Part shown: positions 1 through 5,492 of the stretch, one piece after another | How the letters are laid out: every line of letters starts with the position of its first letter | Numbering within the stretch: the stretch's first letter is position 1 | Assembly (NCBI GenBank): GCA_022706175.1 | Contig: JAKJDB010000177.1 | Span: 1 to 6,203, forward strand | Length of the DNA stretch: 6,203 nt | From: Candidatus Zhuqueibacterota bacterium | GTDB taxonomy: Bacteria > KSB1 > UBA2214 | Direction of reading: 5' to 3' | Notes under the pieces: model-generated | The model's database searches: none | What the model saw: only the letters and a program-made list of their open reading frames with translations | Told to the model about the DNA's origin: nothing | Position numbers and translations under genes: made by a program

Positions 1-205
1 CTACTATACATTTGATGGCGTTCAATAACCATGCCAGCAGCCGGGTTGTCAAAAATCCACCCGCCCTGGTGATATGGAAAAAAGCGTTCTGGAGAACATG
101 TTGAACCTGTTTTCAGGTAATTTACCGAGAAAATCAATGGAAAGCAAGGCGGAAAATAAAAAATACTTGCAGGTTGCCGCTAAAAGAAATATCTTTAACC
201 AGCTT

Positions 206-210
206 GGAGG
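206..210 (+). promoter_or_regulatory. Ribosome-binding site deciding the start at 218
   Basis: GGAGG stands 7 bases before ATG 218, the only in-frame start in this region with a canonical Shine-Dalgarno at good spacing. The upstream in-frame ATGs at 74 and 137 have none. The ATG at 98 has GGAG only 3 bases away, which is too close. Confidence 0.8.
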
Positions 211-217
211 AAACCCT

Positions 218-700
218 ATGTCGTTTATTCAATGGCTGTTGCTGGCCGGATTCATCGCGCTGTTGCTGTATAAAGTCCACCCGGCCATACGCAAAGCATG
301 GCAAAATCTTCACACGCCAAAAGAGGTGCACCACCGCATGCTCGTCGCGGTTCGCCGTCGTCAGGCTGGTTTTACCCACCTGCTGGAGCTGGCGCCGGAT
401 AAACAGACGGCTGCTTTGCAGCAGCTGGCCAAGTCCTGGCATGCGGTGAACGAGGCGTGGGCACGAATCGCTTTGTTTAGCGGGGGATTCTCCACGACAG
501 ATAAAGGGCTGTCCCATCAGGCGGATGAGGATTGGTCGTTCATCGGTTTTTACGACGTCGCCGACTATGAAGATTTCATAAAATGTCAAACCCTGCTGGA
601 GCAGGCCGATTATCTGGCTCTACGCACACATTACGACATCCGTCTGATCCTCGGTAAAAGGCTCAGCAGCGCCCCGGTCTCTCTGCAGAATTTGGTCTGA
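218..700 (+). CDS. Membrane-anchored protein of unknown function
   Basis: I do not recognise this 160-residue protein with confidence. Residues 4-18 form one hydrophobic segment (FIQWLLLAGFIALLLY region). It is followed by a basic stretch (K19, R25, K26, R40, R46-R48), so the positive-inside rule predicts a single-pass anchor with the C-terminal body in the cytoplasm. The body looks helical, with an acidic/aromatic patch at residues 103-120 (DEDWSFIGFYDVADYEDF). The arrangement of anchor, RRR-containing helix and a final R..YD......P segment faintly recalls LemA proteins, but the LemA motifs are not clear. The ATG at 218 is chosen because GGAGG lies 7 bases upstream. The frame stays open upstream to an ATG at 74, but that start has no ribosome-binding site and would put 48 hydrophilic residues before the anchor. 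The gene converges on the cysteine-rich gene. A real gene is likely; its function is unknown. Confidence 0.75.
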   Translation: MSFIQWLLLAGFIALLLYKVHPAIRKAWQNLHTPKEVHHRMLVAVRRRQAGFTHLLELAPDKQTAALQQLAKSWHAVNEAWARIALFSGGFSTTDKGLSHQADEDWSFIGFYDVADYEDFIKCQTLLEQADYLALRTHYDIRLILGKRLSSAPVSLQNLV

Positions 701-796
701 GCGTTTCATCCCTTTCCGTCCCCTTTGGGCGGAATGGTGTGATCCCATCATCGCAGCACCGGATGTGTTTTTGGTCTGTCGAAACAAACGCTTTTG
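701..796. other. Spacer between convergent genes with two weak hairpins
   Basis: This spacer separates the ends of two converging genes. Bases 714-734 can fold as TTCCG-t-CCC / GGGCGGAA, 8 pairs with one bulged T and a 4-base loop. Neither strand has a T run after it. Bases 774-789 can fold on the minus-strand RNA as GUUUGU-UUCG-ACAGAC, 6 pairs including one G-U, closed by a UUCG loop. Read on the plus strand the same site has one mismatch and is followed by GCTTTTG, a poor U tract. Either could help end transcription, but neither is a convincing intrinsic terminator. Confidence 0.3.
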
Positions 797-1078
797 TCAT
801 TCCGGTTTCTTGAACAACGCCTCCAGCTTTTTCCGCGCCGTGTCCGCAGCGTCTATCTCCTTTTTCTCCACCAGCGGTTCGAAATAGTCGCAGAAATTGG
901 CGATCTCTTTGTCGCGAACCAGATCAGCTTGCGATTCCCGGCATTCATGATACGCCACTTTATCGTAAAAACGGCAATTCAGGCAGCAGCGCAGATAGCT
1001 ATCGCAGCGAGGGCAGGTGTCCTGACGGAAAACCTTGCGATCCATAACGATCTCAAATCGGCATTTATAACATTTCAT
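797..1078 (-). CDS. Small cysteine-rich, probably zinc-binding protein
   Basis: This is a 93-residue protein with nine cysteines: C3, C6, C22, C25, C31, C32, C35, C46 and C63. Three CxxC pairs (3-6, 22-25, 32-35) and the CPRC knuckle suggest a zinc-ribbon-like fold, with C46, C63 and H44 as possible further ligands. From C63 the chain runs through a NFCDYFEP segment into a charged helical tail rich in lysine and glutamate. I recall similar uncharacterised proteins in deltaproteobacterial-type genomes, but no function is known to me. The start codon overlaps the stop of the yigZ-like gene as ATGA, and GGAGG at 1086-1090 lies 7 bases upstream inside that gene, so translation is probably coupled. 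Zinc binding is inferred from cysteine spacing only. A metal-cluster or redox role cannot be excluded. Confidence 0.85.
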   Translation of the reverse strand: MKCYKCRFEIVMDRKVFRQDTCPRCDSYLRCCLNCRFYDKVAYHECRESQADLVRDKEIANFCDYFEPLVEKKEIDAADTARKKLEALFKKPE

Positions 1079-1689
1079 CTTCTGTCCTCCACTTTGATTC
1101 TGCCGTCTGATGCATCGATGATCTGACTTTTGAAGGGTTCAACAAGGCTTTTGCGGACCATGATCCGCATCGTTACCTGTTGATCGTAATCGGTCTCGCT
1201 GATCCGGCCGCCGATTTTTTCCACCTGATGTTGCACCAGGCCATAGAGTTCATAGGGCGCCACCAGCTGCAGCGAGTCCAGCAGCTGCACTTCGCGCCGG
1301 CCCGCACGGGCCACCACTTCGGCAGCGACCTGGCCGTACGCTCTAATCAGCCCGCCGGTCCCTAACTTGATGCCGCCGAAGTAACGGGTCACCACCAACA
1401 GAACATCTGTCACCTCTGCGGCCAAAAGCGCCTGCAGGATCGGCCGGCCCGCGGTACCGGCCGGTTCGCCGTCGTCGGAGAAGCGACGGTGCTCACGGCT
1501 GCCGATTCCCAACCGCCAGGCGTAACAGTGATGGGTGGCATCGTACTCGCGCTTGTGCAGGCGCACCAACTCGGCCTCCGCCGCCTCGCGATCAGAGAGC
1601 GGAAAGACCCGGCCGATAAAACGAGAGCTTTTGATTTTCTGTTCTGCTTCCACCGCCTGTTTGACGGTGAAATAGAGATCCTCTTCCAT
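1075..1689 (-). CDS. yigZ: YigZ/IMPACT family protein (UPF0029)
   Basis: This 204-residue protein matches the YigZ/IMPACT family, which is related to eukaryotic IMPACT, a regulator of Gcn2. The bacterial role is poorly defined, though translation- or RNA-linked functions have been suggested. Diagnostic segments are the N-terminal IKSSRFIG (19-26), HHCYAW (53-58), FSDDGEPAGTAG (70-81) and RYFGGIKLGTGGLIRAYG (102-119), the UPF0029 signature region. The C-terminal part, about 138-196, fits the DUF1949 ferredoxin-like domain. Length is normal for the family. I place the start at ATG 1689 because family members begin just before the Y.T.....E..IK.SRFIG block. The frame stays open upstream to a TTG at 1767, but the extra 26 residues look unlike the family, and a candidate transcription start near 1740 lies downstream of that TTG. 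No clear Shine-Dalgarno precedes any of these starts. It is the first gene of a two-gene unit. Confidence 0.93.
   Translation of the reverse strand: MEEDLYFTVKQAVEAEQKIKSSRFIGRVFPLSDREAAEAELVRLHKREYDATHHCYAWRLGIGSREHRRFSDDGEPAGTAGRPILQALLAAEVTDVLLVVTRYFGGIKLGTGGLIRAYGQVAAEVVARAGRREVQLLDSLQLVAPYELYGLVQHQVEKIGGRISETDYDQQVTMRIMVRKSLVEPFKSQIIDASDGRIKVEDRR
1086..1090 (-). promoter_or_regulatory. Internal ribosome-binding site for the cysteine-rich gene
   Basis: GGAGG on the minus strand lies within the last codons of the yigZ-like gene, 7 bases before the ATG at 1078. Together with the ATGA overlap it supports both the start choice and translational coupling. Confidence 0.8.
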
Positions 1690-1724
1690 ACAGATATCGC
1701 CGATTAACCCCAAGTGCACGCGAC

Positions 1725-1741
1725 TGCCAGTGGCTCTGGCA
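1725..1741. repeat. Inverted repeat in the yigZ leader
   Basis: TGCCAG-TGGCT-CTGGCA is a perfect 6-base inverted repeat around a 5-base centre. It falls at the predicted transcription start of the yigZ unit, so it could be an operator or a hairpin at the 5' end of the message. It has no T run and is not a terminator. Confidence 0.4.
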
Positions 1742-1746
1742 GACCT

Positions 1747-1775
1747 AATGTAAGAAAAAAATGACAACTGCGCAA
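1747..1775 (-). promoter_or_regulatory. Possible sigma-70 promoter of the yigZ unit
   Basis: On the minus strand, TTGCGC (1775-1770) and TACATT (1752-1747) are separated by 17 bases. The -10 matches consensus at four of six positions and the -35 at only three. The spacer includes a T-rich run. Transcription would start near 1740, about 50 bases before the ATG at 1689. A promoter is expected here because the neighbouring operon ends in a terminator just upstream, but this particular match is weak. Confidence 0.3.
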
Positions 1776-1822
1776 TGGTCCAGTGTGTCGATCAGGGATG
1801 AAACGGACTGGACGTGCGCGGA

Positions 1823-1843
1823 CGCCGGCGAGGATCACCGGCG
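1823..1843. repeat. GC-rich inverted repeat upstream of yigZ
   Basis: CGCCGG and CCGGCG form a 6-base inverted repeat around a 9-base centre, between the fatty-acid operon terminator and the putative yigZ promoter. No T tract follows on either strand. It may be a chance product of GC-rich sequence. Confidence 0.25.
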
Positions 1844-1878
1844 CGAGAGGTGGAATCGGTACGGAAATGGGATTACAG

Positions 1879-1905
1879 AAAAAAAAAGCCCGAAAGAATC
1901 GGGCT
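1879..1905 (-). terminator. Intrinsic terminator of the fatty-acid operon
   Basis: On the minus strand, AGCCCGA and TCGGGCT form a perfect 7-base-pair stem around a 5-base loop, directly followed by a run of at least eight T residues. It begins 7 bases after the TAG stop of the acyl-CoA dehydrogenase gene. This is a textbook rho-independent terminator and marks the end of the operon. Confidence 0.93.
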
Positions 1906-1912
1906 GATCGGC

Positions 1913-3070
1913 CTATAGGCTGGCGCTGTCTTTGATGACGTGGCGTGCGATGACGTTGCGTTGAATCTGGTTGGTGCCTTCATAGATCTGGGTGATCTTG
2001 GCATCGCGCATGTATTTTTCGATGGGATAATCCTTCATATACCCATAGCCGCCAAAGATCTGCACTGCATCAGTGGTGACCTTCATGGCCACGTCCCCCG
2101 CCTTGACTTTGCACATGGCGGATTCGCGGGCAAAGTCCTTTTCCCCGGCATCGATCATGCGTGCCGTGGCATAGACCAGGCTGCGCACGGCCTCGATCTC
2201 TGTGGCCATATCCGCCAGCATGAACTGAATGGCTTGAAAGGAGGCGATGCTGACGCCGAATTGCCTCCGGGTACGCGCATAGCGCACCGCATGGTCAAAG
2301 GCGCCGGCAGCGATGCCAAGAGCCTGTGCCGCAACGCCCGGCCGTGACCGGTCCAGAGTCTTCATCGCGATCATGAACCCCTGGCCCTCCTTGCCCAGCA
2401 GATTGGAGCTGGGAATTCGGCAATCCTGGAACACCACCTCGCATGTGGCAGAGGCGCGGATGCCCATCTTGTCCTCTTTTTTGCCAAAGATCAGCCCCGG
2501 GGTTCCCTCCTCCACCAGGAAAGCGGAGGCGCCGCGGCTGCCGCGAGTTGGATCGGTGGAAGCGATGACGGTATAATAGCGGGCGACACCACCGTTGGTG
2601 ATGAAATGTTTCGTGCCGTTGAGAACGTAATGATCGCCGTCGCGCCGGGCCGTGGTCTGAATAGCTCCGGCATCGGAACCGGCCTCCGGCTCAGTGAGAC
2701 AAAAGGCGGCGAGCGCTTCACCGCTTGCCAGCAGGGGAAGCGTTCTTTTCTTCTGTTCCTCGGTGCCGGCGATCAAAATGGGAAAAGTGCCCAGGGCCGT
2801 GCCGGCCAGGGCCAGGGCGATGCCGCCGCACGCTTTGCTGAACTCTTCGGTCACCAGCACCAGACTCATCACGCCGGCGTCCATGCCCTCATAGTCCGTC
2901 GGAATCCACAGGCGGAAAAAATCCATCCGGGCCATGTCTTTGACGATGGGCCAGGGAAACTCGGCTTTCTGATCGTACTCTGCGGCCGCTGGGGCGATTT
3001 TTCCCTGGCTGAATTCCCGCGCCAGGTCGCGCAGGGCGATCTGTTCCTCGCTCAAAAAATAGTTCATCAT
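1913..3070 (-). CDS. Acyl-CoA dehydrogenase (FAD flavoprotein)
   Basis: The 385-residue length is typical of short- to medium-chain acyl-CoA dehydrogenases, cytoplasmic FAD enzymes that oxidise acyl-CoA to trans-2-enoyl-CoA and pass electrons to electron-transfer flavoprotein (ETF). Visible marks are LTEPEAGSDAG (125-135, first family signature), FITNG (156-160), RTRRQFG (266-272, FAD contact region) and QIFGGYGYMKDYPIEKYMRD (337-356, second signature). IYEGTNQIQR (362-371) contains the expected catalytic glutamate, Glu364, in the position used by butyryl-CoA-type enzymes. Chain length preference cannot be read from sequence alone. No etfA or etfB is in the window. The gene starts 11 bases after the rnc stop. 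GAGG overlapping that stop lies 9 bases before the first of two tandem ATGs, with AGGA immediately before it, so ATG 3067 is also possible. It is the last gene before the terminator. Confidence 0.96.
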   Translation of the reverse strand: MMNYFLSEEQIALRDLAREFSQGKIAPAAAEYDQKAEFPWPIVKDMARMDFFRLWIPTDYEGMDAGVMSLVLVTEEFSKACGGIALALAGTALGTFPILIAGTEEQKKRTLPLLASGEALAAFCLTEPEAGSDAGAIQTTARRDGDHYVLNGTKHFITNGGVARYYTVIASTDPTRGSRGASAFLVEEGTPGLIFGKKEDKMGIRASATCEVVFQDCRIPSSNLLGKEGQGFMIAMKTLDRSRPGVAAQALGIAAGAFDHAVRYARTRRQFGVSIASFQAIQFMLADMATEIEAVRSLVYATARMIDAGEKDFARESAMCKVKAGDVAMKVTTDAVQIFGGYGYMKDYPIEKYMRDAKITQIYEGTNQIQRNVIARHVIKDSASL

Positions 3071-3079
3071 TCCTTTTTA

Positions 3080-3083
3080 CCTC
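3080..3083 (-). promoter_or_regulatory. Ribosome-binding site overlapping the rnc stop
   Basis: GAGG on the minus strand shares bases with the TGA stop of rnc and lies 9 bases before ATG 3070. Terminating ribosomes on rnc would therefore sit on the initiation site of the acyl-CoA dehydrogenase gene, which suggests coupled translation. Confidence 0.55.
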
Positions 3084-3834
3084 ACTCGGCTTTCATGCGC
3101 AGCAGCGCTTCCTTGGCCGCCATCTGCTCGGCGATCTTTTTCGAACGGCCGACGCCCATGCCCCGTCTCTCATGGTCGATGGTCACAGCCACCGTAAAGG
3201 TTTTGTTATGATCCGGCCCCTGCTCCGCTTCCACCGCATAATGGGGGCCTTGCAGGTTCTCGCGTTGACAAAACTCGAGCAATTCGCTTTTGAAATTCTG
3301 CATGGCGCCTTCAGCGAGCAGTTCCTCCAACCCCCGAGCGATATGCTCGTTGATGATGCGGCGGGCGACCTCCAGGCCGCCGTCCAGATAAATAGCGCCG
3401 AGCAGCGCCTCTAGGGCGTCGGAAAGAATGGAGACCCGTGTGCGGCCGCCGGATTTTTCCTCCGCCTCGTTCATCAACAGGTAATCGCCCAGGTTGAATT
3501 TGCAGGCCACGCGCGCCAGACTGGAGCGGTTCACCAGCAGGGATTTGTAATTGGTGAGCACCCCTTCCTCTTCATCAGGAAATTTTTTATACAGATATTC
3601 GGTCACCAGCAGCCCGAGCACCGAATCGCCCAGCAGTTCGAGCCGTTCATTGGAGTGCAGCCGATCCTCACCGGTGACCACCAGATAGGAACGATGTTTG
3701 AGCGCGTGAACCAGCAGCGAAGAATCGGTAAAGTGATAATCCAAACGCCGGCACAGCTCTTCGGTATCCGGTGGATAGGTCTTGCCGATCCTGCCGAAAA
3801 ATCGATTGAACAGCTCTTTAAAAAGTACCGCCAT
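3082..3834 (-). CDS. rnc: Ribonuclease III
   Basis: RNase III is a dimeric, Mg2+-dependent double-strand-specific endonuclease that processes rRNA precursors and structured mRNAs. Counting from ATG 3834 (250 residues), the signature NERLELLGDSVL covers about 62-73, with acidic residues E63, E66 and D70. The second acidic pair is D139 and E142 in SDALEALLGAIYLD. A double-stranded RNA-binding domain spans about 181-248 (FKSELLEFCQ to KEALLRM, including the GVGRSKKIAEQMAAKEAL helix region). A roughly 25-residue N-terminal extension (FKELFNRFFGRIGKTYPPD) precedes the nuclease domain, as in Bacteroidota-type enzymes. The frame opens 12 bases earlier at GTG 3846, directly against the fabF stop. I prefer ATG 3834 because AGGTG lies 9 bases before it while GTG 3846 has no ribosome-binding site. 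Its place directly after fabF is known in several phyla. Confidence 0.97.
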   Translation of the reverse strand: MAVLFKELFNRFFGRIGKTYPPDTEELCRRLDYHFTDSSLLVHALKHRSYLVVTGEDRLHSNERLELLGDSVLGLLVTEYLYKKFPDEEEGVLTNYKSLLVNRSSLARVACKFNLGDYLLMNEAEEKSGGRTRVSILSDALEALLGAIYLDGGLEVARRIINEHIARGLEELLAEGAMQNFKSELLEFCQRENLQGPHYAVEAEQGPDHNKTFTVAVTIDHERRGMGVGRSKKIAEQMAAKEALLRMKAE

Positions 3835-3843
3835 GATGCCGCA

Positions 3844-3848
3844 CACCT
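3844..3848 (-). promoter_or_regulatory. Ribosome-binding site of rnc, overlapping the fabF stop
   Basis: AGGTG on the minus strand shares its first bases with the TAG stop of fabF and lies 9 bases before ATG 3834. It decides the rnc start against GTG 3846 and implies coupling to fabF translation. Confidence 0.55.
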
Positions 3849-5091
3849 ATTCGCAAAATTTTTTAAAGATCAGACTGACGTTATGGCCTCCGAAGCCGAA
3901 CGAATTGGAAAGAGCATGAGTGATCTCCAGCGGTCGCGCGCCATGCACCACATAGTCAAGATCGCATTCGGGATCCGGGGTTCGATAATTGATGGTGGGA
4001 TGGGCCGTGGCCTGTTGGATGCACAGCACGGTGGCAACGGCCTCCACAGCGCCGGAGGCGCCGAGCAGGTGACCCAGCATGGATTTGGTGGAGCTGACCG
4101 CCAGTTGATGGGCGTGGCGGCCGAACACTTTTTTAATAGCCAGGGTCTCGGTCCTGTCGTTCAGCGGCGTCGAGGTGCCGTGGGCGTTGATATACTCGAC
4201 CTGTTCCGGCTGAACACCGGCGTGACGCATCGCCATTCGCATGGACCGGCTGGCGCCGTCTCCGTCGCTGTCCGGCGCCGTGATGTGAAAGGCATCCGCG
4301 GTCATGCCGGCGCCGACGATCTCTGCGTGGATTTTGGCCCCGCGCCGACGCGCATGTTCCAGCTCTTCCAGGAGCAGCATGCCGCTCCCCTCCGCCATCA
4401 CAAAGCCGTCGCGGTTCAGATCAAAGGGCCGACAGGCATGCTCTGGATCGTCATTGCGCGTGGACAGGGCTCGCAGGGCGTTAAAGGCCGCCACGCCGAT
4501 GGGCGTGATCGGCGCTTCACCACCGCCGGCGAGAATGCCCACCGCATCGCCGAAGCGAATGTGATTCCAGGCAGCGGCCAGTGCATGGGCGGAGGTGGCA
4601 CAGGCGGAAACCGTCGCATAGTTGACGCCCTTGAGCCCGTACTCGATGGAGATACGGCCGGCGGCAATGTCCGGAATCAACATGGGGATGAAAAACGGAC
4701 TGATGCGGTCCGGACCTTTTTCGAACAGAACCCGGCACTCTTTTTCAAACACCTGCATGCCGCCGATGCCGGAGCCGACCACTACGCCGTATTGCTCCCG
4801 GTCCACCTGATCCCAGCGGATGCCCGAATCGTTCACCGCACCCTGGGCGGCGATCATGGCCAGCTGCGTAAAGCGGTCCATGCGCCGGGCTTCTTTGCGA
4901 TCGAGAAACCGTTCGACCTCCAGATCGCGAATCTCACCGGCGAACCGGGTGGCGTAACCGGAGGCATCAAAATGAGTGATCGCTGAAATGCCGCTTTTTC
5001 CAGCCTTCAGGTTGGTCCAAAAATCATCCAGTGTCAATCCCAGTGAAGTGACGACCCCCATGCCTGTCACCACGACGCGTTTGGGTTCCAT
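3847..5091 (-). CDS. fabF: 3-oxoacyl-[acyl-carrier-protein] synthase II
   Basis: This cytoplasmic elongating condensing enzyme of type II fatty-acid synthesis joins acyl groups with malonyl-ACP to give 3-ketoacyl-ACP and CO2. Counted from ATG 5091 (414 residues), the Cys-His-His triad is complete: C164 in VSACATSAHAL, H304 in NAHGTSTPLND and H341 in STKSMLGHLLGASGAVE, with the supporting lysine K336. These sit one position beyond E. coli FabF numbering (C163, H303, K335, H340). The gating loop NSFGFGGHN is present near 396-404. Length and the RVVVTGMGVV opening are normal. The frame extends to a TTG at 5115, but GAGGGAGGG just before ATG 5091 and family length favour the later start. FabF is preferred over FabB because of overall style and linkage to acpP. 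It lies between acpP and rnc. Confidence 0.97.
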   Translation of the reverse strand: MEPKRVVVTGMGVVTSLGLTLDDFWTNLKAGKSGISAITHFDASGYATRFAGEIRDLEVERFLDRKEARRMDRFTQLAMIAAQGAVNDSGIRWDQVDREQYGVVVGSGIGGMQVFEKECRVLFEKGPDRISPFFIPMLIPDIAAGRISIEYGLKGVNYATVSACATSAHALAAAWNHIRFGDAVGILAGGGEAPITPIGVAAFNALRALSTRNDDPEHACRPFDLNRDGFVMAEGSGMLLLEELEHARRRGAKIHAEIVGAGMTADAFHITAPDSDGDGASRSMRMAMRHAGVQPEQVEYINAHGTSTPLNDRTETLAIKKVFGRHAHQLAVSSTKSMLGHLLGASGAVEAVATVLCIQQATAHPTINYRTPDPECDLDYVVHGARPLEITHALSNSFGFGGHNVSLIFKKFCE

Positions 5092-5092
5092 A

Positions 5093-5101
5093 CCCTCCCT
5101 C
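5093..5101 (-). promoter_or_regulatory. Purine-rich ribosome-binding site of fabF
   Basis: GAGGGAGGG on the minus strand offers overlapping Shine-Dalgarno registers 2-6 bases before ATG 5091. It rules out the longer TTG start at 5115. The main register is somewhat close to the start codon. Confidence 0.75.
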
Positions 5102-5142
5102 GTTGGCAAAATCAAGACGGCGTTCGGCCGCTGTGTTACGAC

Positions 5143-5179
5143 AAAAGGGCTTTGGCAAAGTCGCCTTTCGCCAAAGCCC
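5143..5179 (-). terminator. Strong stem-loop with short U run between acpP and fabF
   Basis: On the minus strand, GGGCTTTGGC pairs perfectly with GCCAAAGCCC. An inner AAAG/CTTT helix continues the stem after one bulged G and is closed by a GCGA (GNRA-type) loop, 14 pairs in all. TTTTGT follows. It begins 21 bases after the acpP stop and ends about 50 bases before fabF. The stem is strong but the U run is only four long, so partial termination, 3'-end protection of acpP mRNA, or both, is the likely effect. On the plus strand no T run follows. Confidence 0.75.
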
Positions 5180-5200
5180 CTGTCTGTTTAGTAGTGAAGG

Positions 5201-5440
5201 TTAATTGTCGCCCAACTTTTCTTTCAGGTATTTGAGCGCATCACCGACCGAAGCCATCTTTTCCGCTTCGCTGTCGGGGATTTCGATGCCGAATTCTTCC
5301 TCAAACGCCATCACCAGTTCAACCGTATCCAAAGAATCAGCGCCCAGATCATCGATAAAAGATGCTTCCGGTGTGACCTCTTTTTCATCGACGCCCAATT
5401 GATCGACGATGATCTTTTTTACCCGTTCTTCAAGAGCCAT
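5201..5440 (-). CDS. acpP: Acyl carrier protein
   Basis: This is a 79-residue acidic four-helix protein that carries acyl chains as thioesters through fatty-acid synthesis and related pathways. Ser36 in the [10 protein letters not shown] motif (33-42) is the expected site of 4'-phosphopantetheine attachment by holo-ACP synthase. The acidic recognition helix II, with [10 protein letters not shown] following it (47-56), is typical for docking with FabG, FabF and other partners. Length and composition match the family throughout. GAGGAGG lies 8 bases before ATG 5440, a very strong initiation signal in keeping with the high abundance of this protein. It sits 52 bases after fabG, and a strong stem-loop separates it from fabF. 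Confidence 0.98.
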   Translation of the reverse strand: MALEERVKKIIVDQLGVDEKEVTPEASFIDDLGADSLDTVELVMAFEEEFGIEIPDSEAEKMASVGDALKYLKEKLGDN

Positions 5441-5448
5441 GTGAGTAA

Positions 5449-5455
5449 CCTCCTC
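5449..5455 (-). promoter_or_regulatory. Very strong ribosome-binding site of acpP
   Basis: GAGGAGG lies 8 bases before the acpP ATG at 5440, in an A-rich leader. It is the best Shine-Dalgarno in the window, which fits the demand for high acyl carrier protein output. Confidence 0.85.
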
Positions 5456-5492
5456 GTTTAATGTAGGCTTGTTGAAATGATTGTTTTCGTTT

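Noticed and set aside
1..73. TATACA near the left edge as a promoter -10 for the membrane protein
   Set aside because: The matching -35 would be outside the window and the leader would be about 200 bases. TTGCAG at 167 with TATCTT at 190 was also considered, but its -35 is poor and its start would leave almost no room before the Shine-Dalgarno.
74..217. N-terminal extension of the membrane protein from ATG 74
   Set aside because: No ribosome-binding site precedes ATG 74, the extension is hydrophilic and would sit before the membrane anchor, and GGAGG fits ATG 218 much better.
2606..3211. A 201-codon plus-strand open frame opposite the acyl-CoA dehydrogenase and the end of rnc
   Set aside because: It is the antisense shadow of a well-supported enzyme gene, with no domain of its own and no good ribosome-binding site noted.
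3655..4986. A 443-codon open frame on the plus strand opposite fabF and rnc
   Set aside because: It lies antisense to fabF and the start of rnc, both of which have complete catalytic motifs. Its translation is low-complexity, rich in G, A, H and R, with no recognisable domain. Long antisense frames are expected opposite GC-rich genes with biased third positions.
5092..5146. Separate promoter for fabF after the stem-loop
   Set aside because: No pair of hexamers with acceptable spacing was found on the minus strand in this short stretch.
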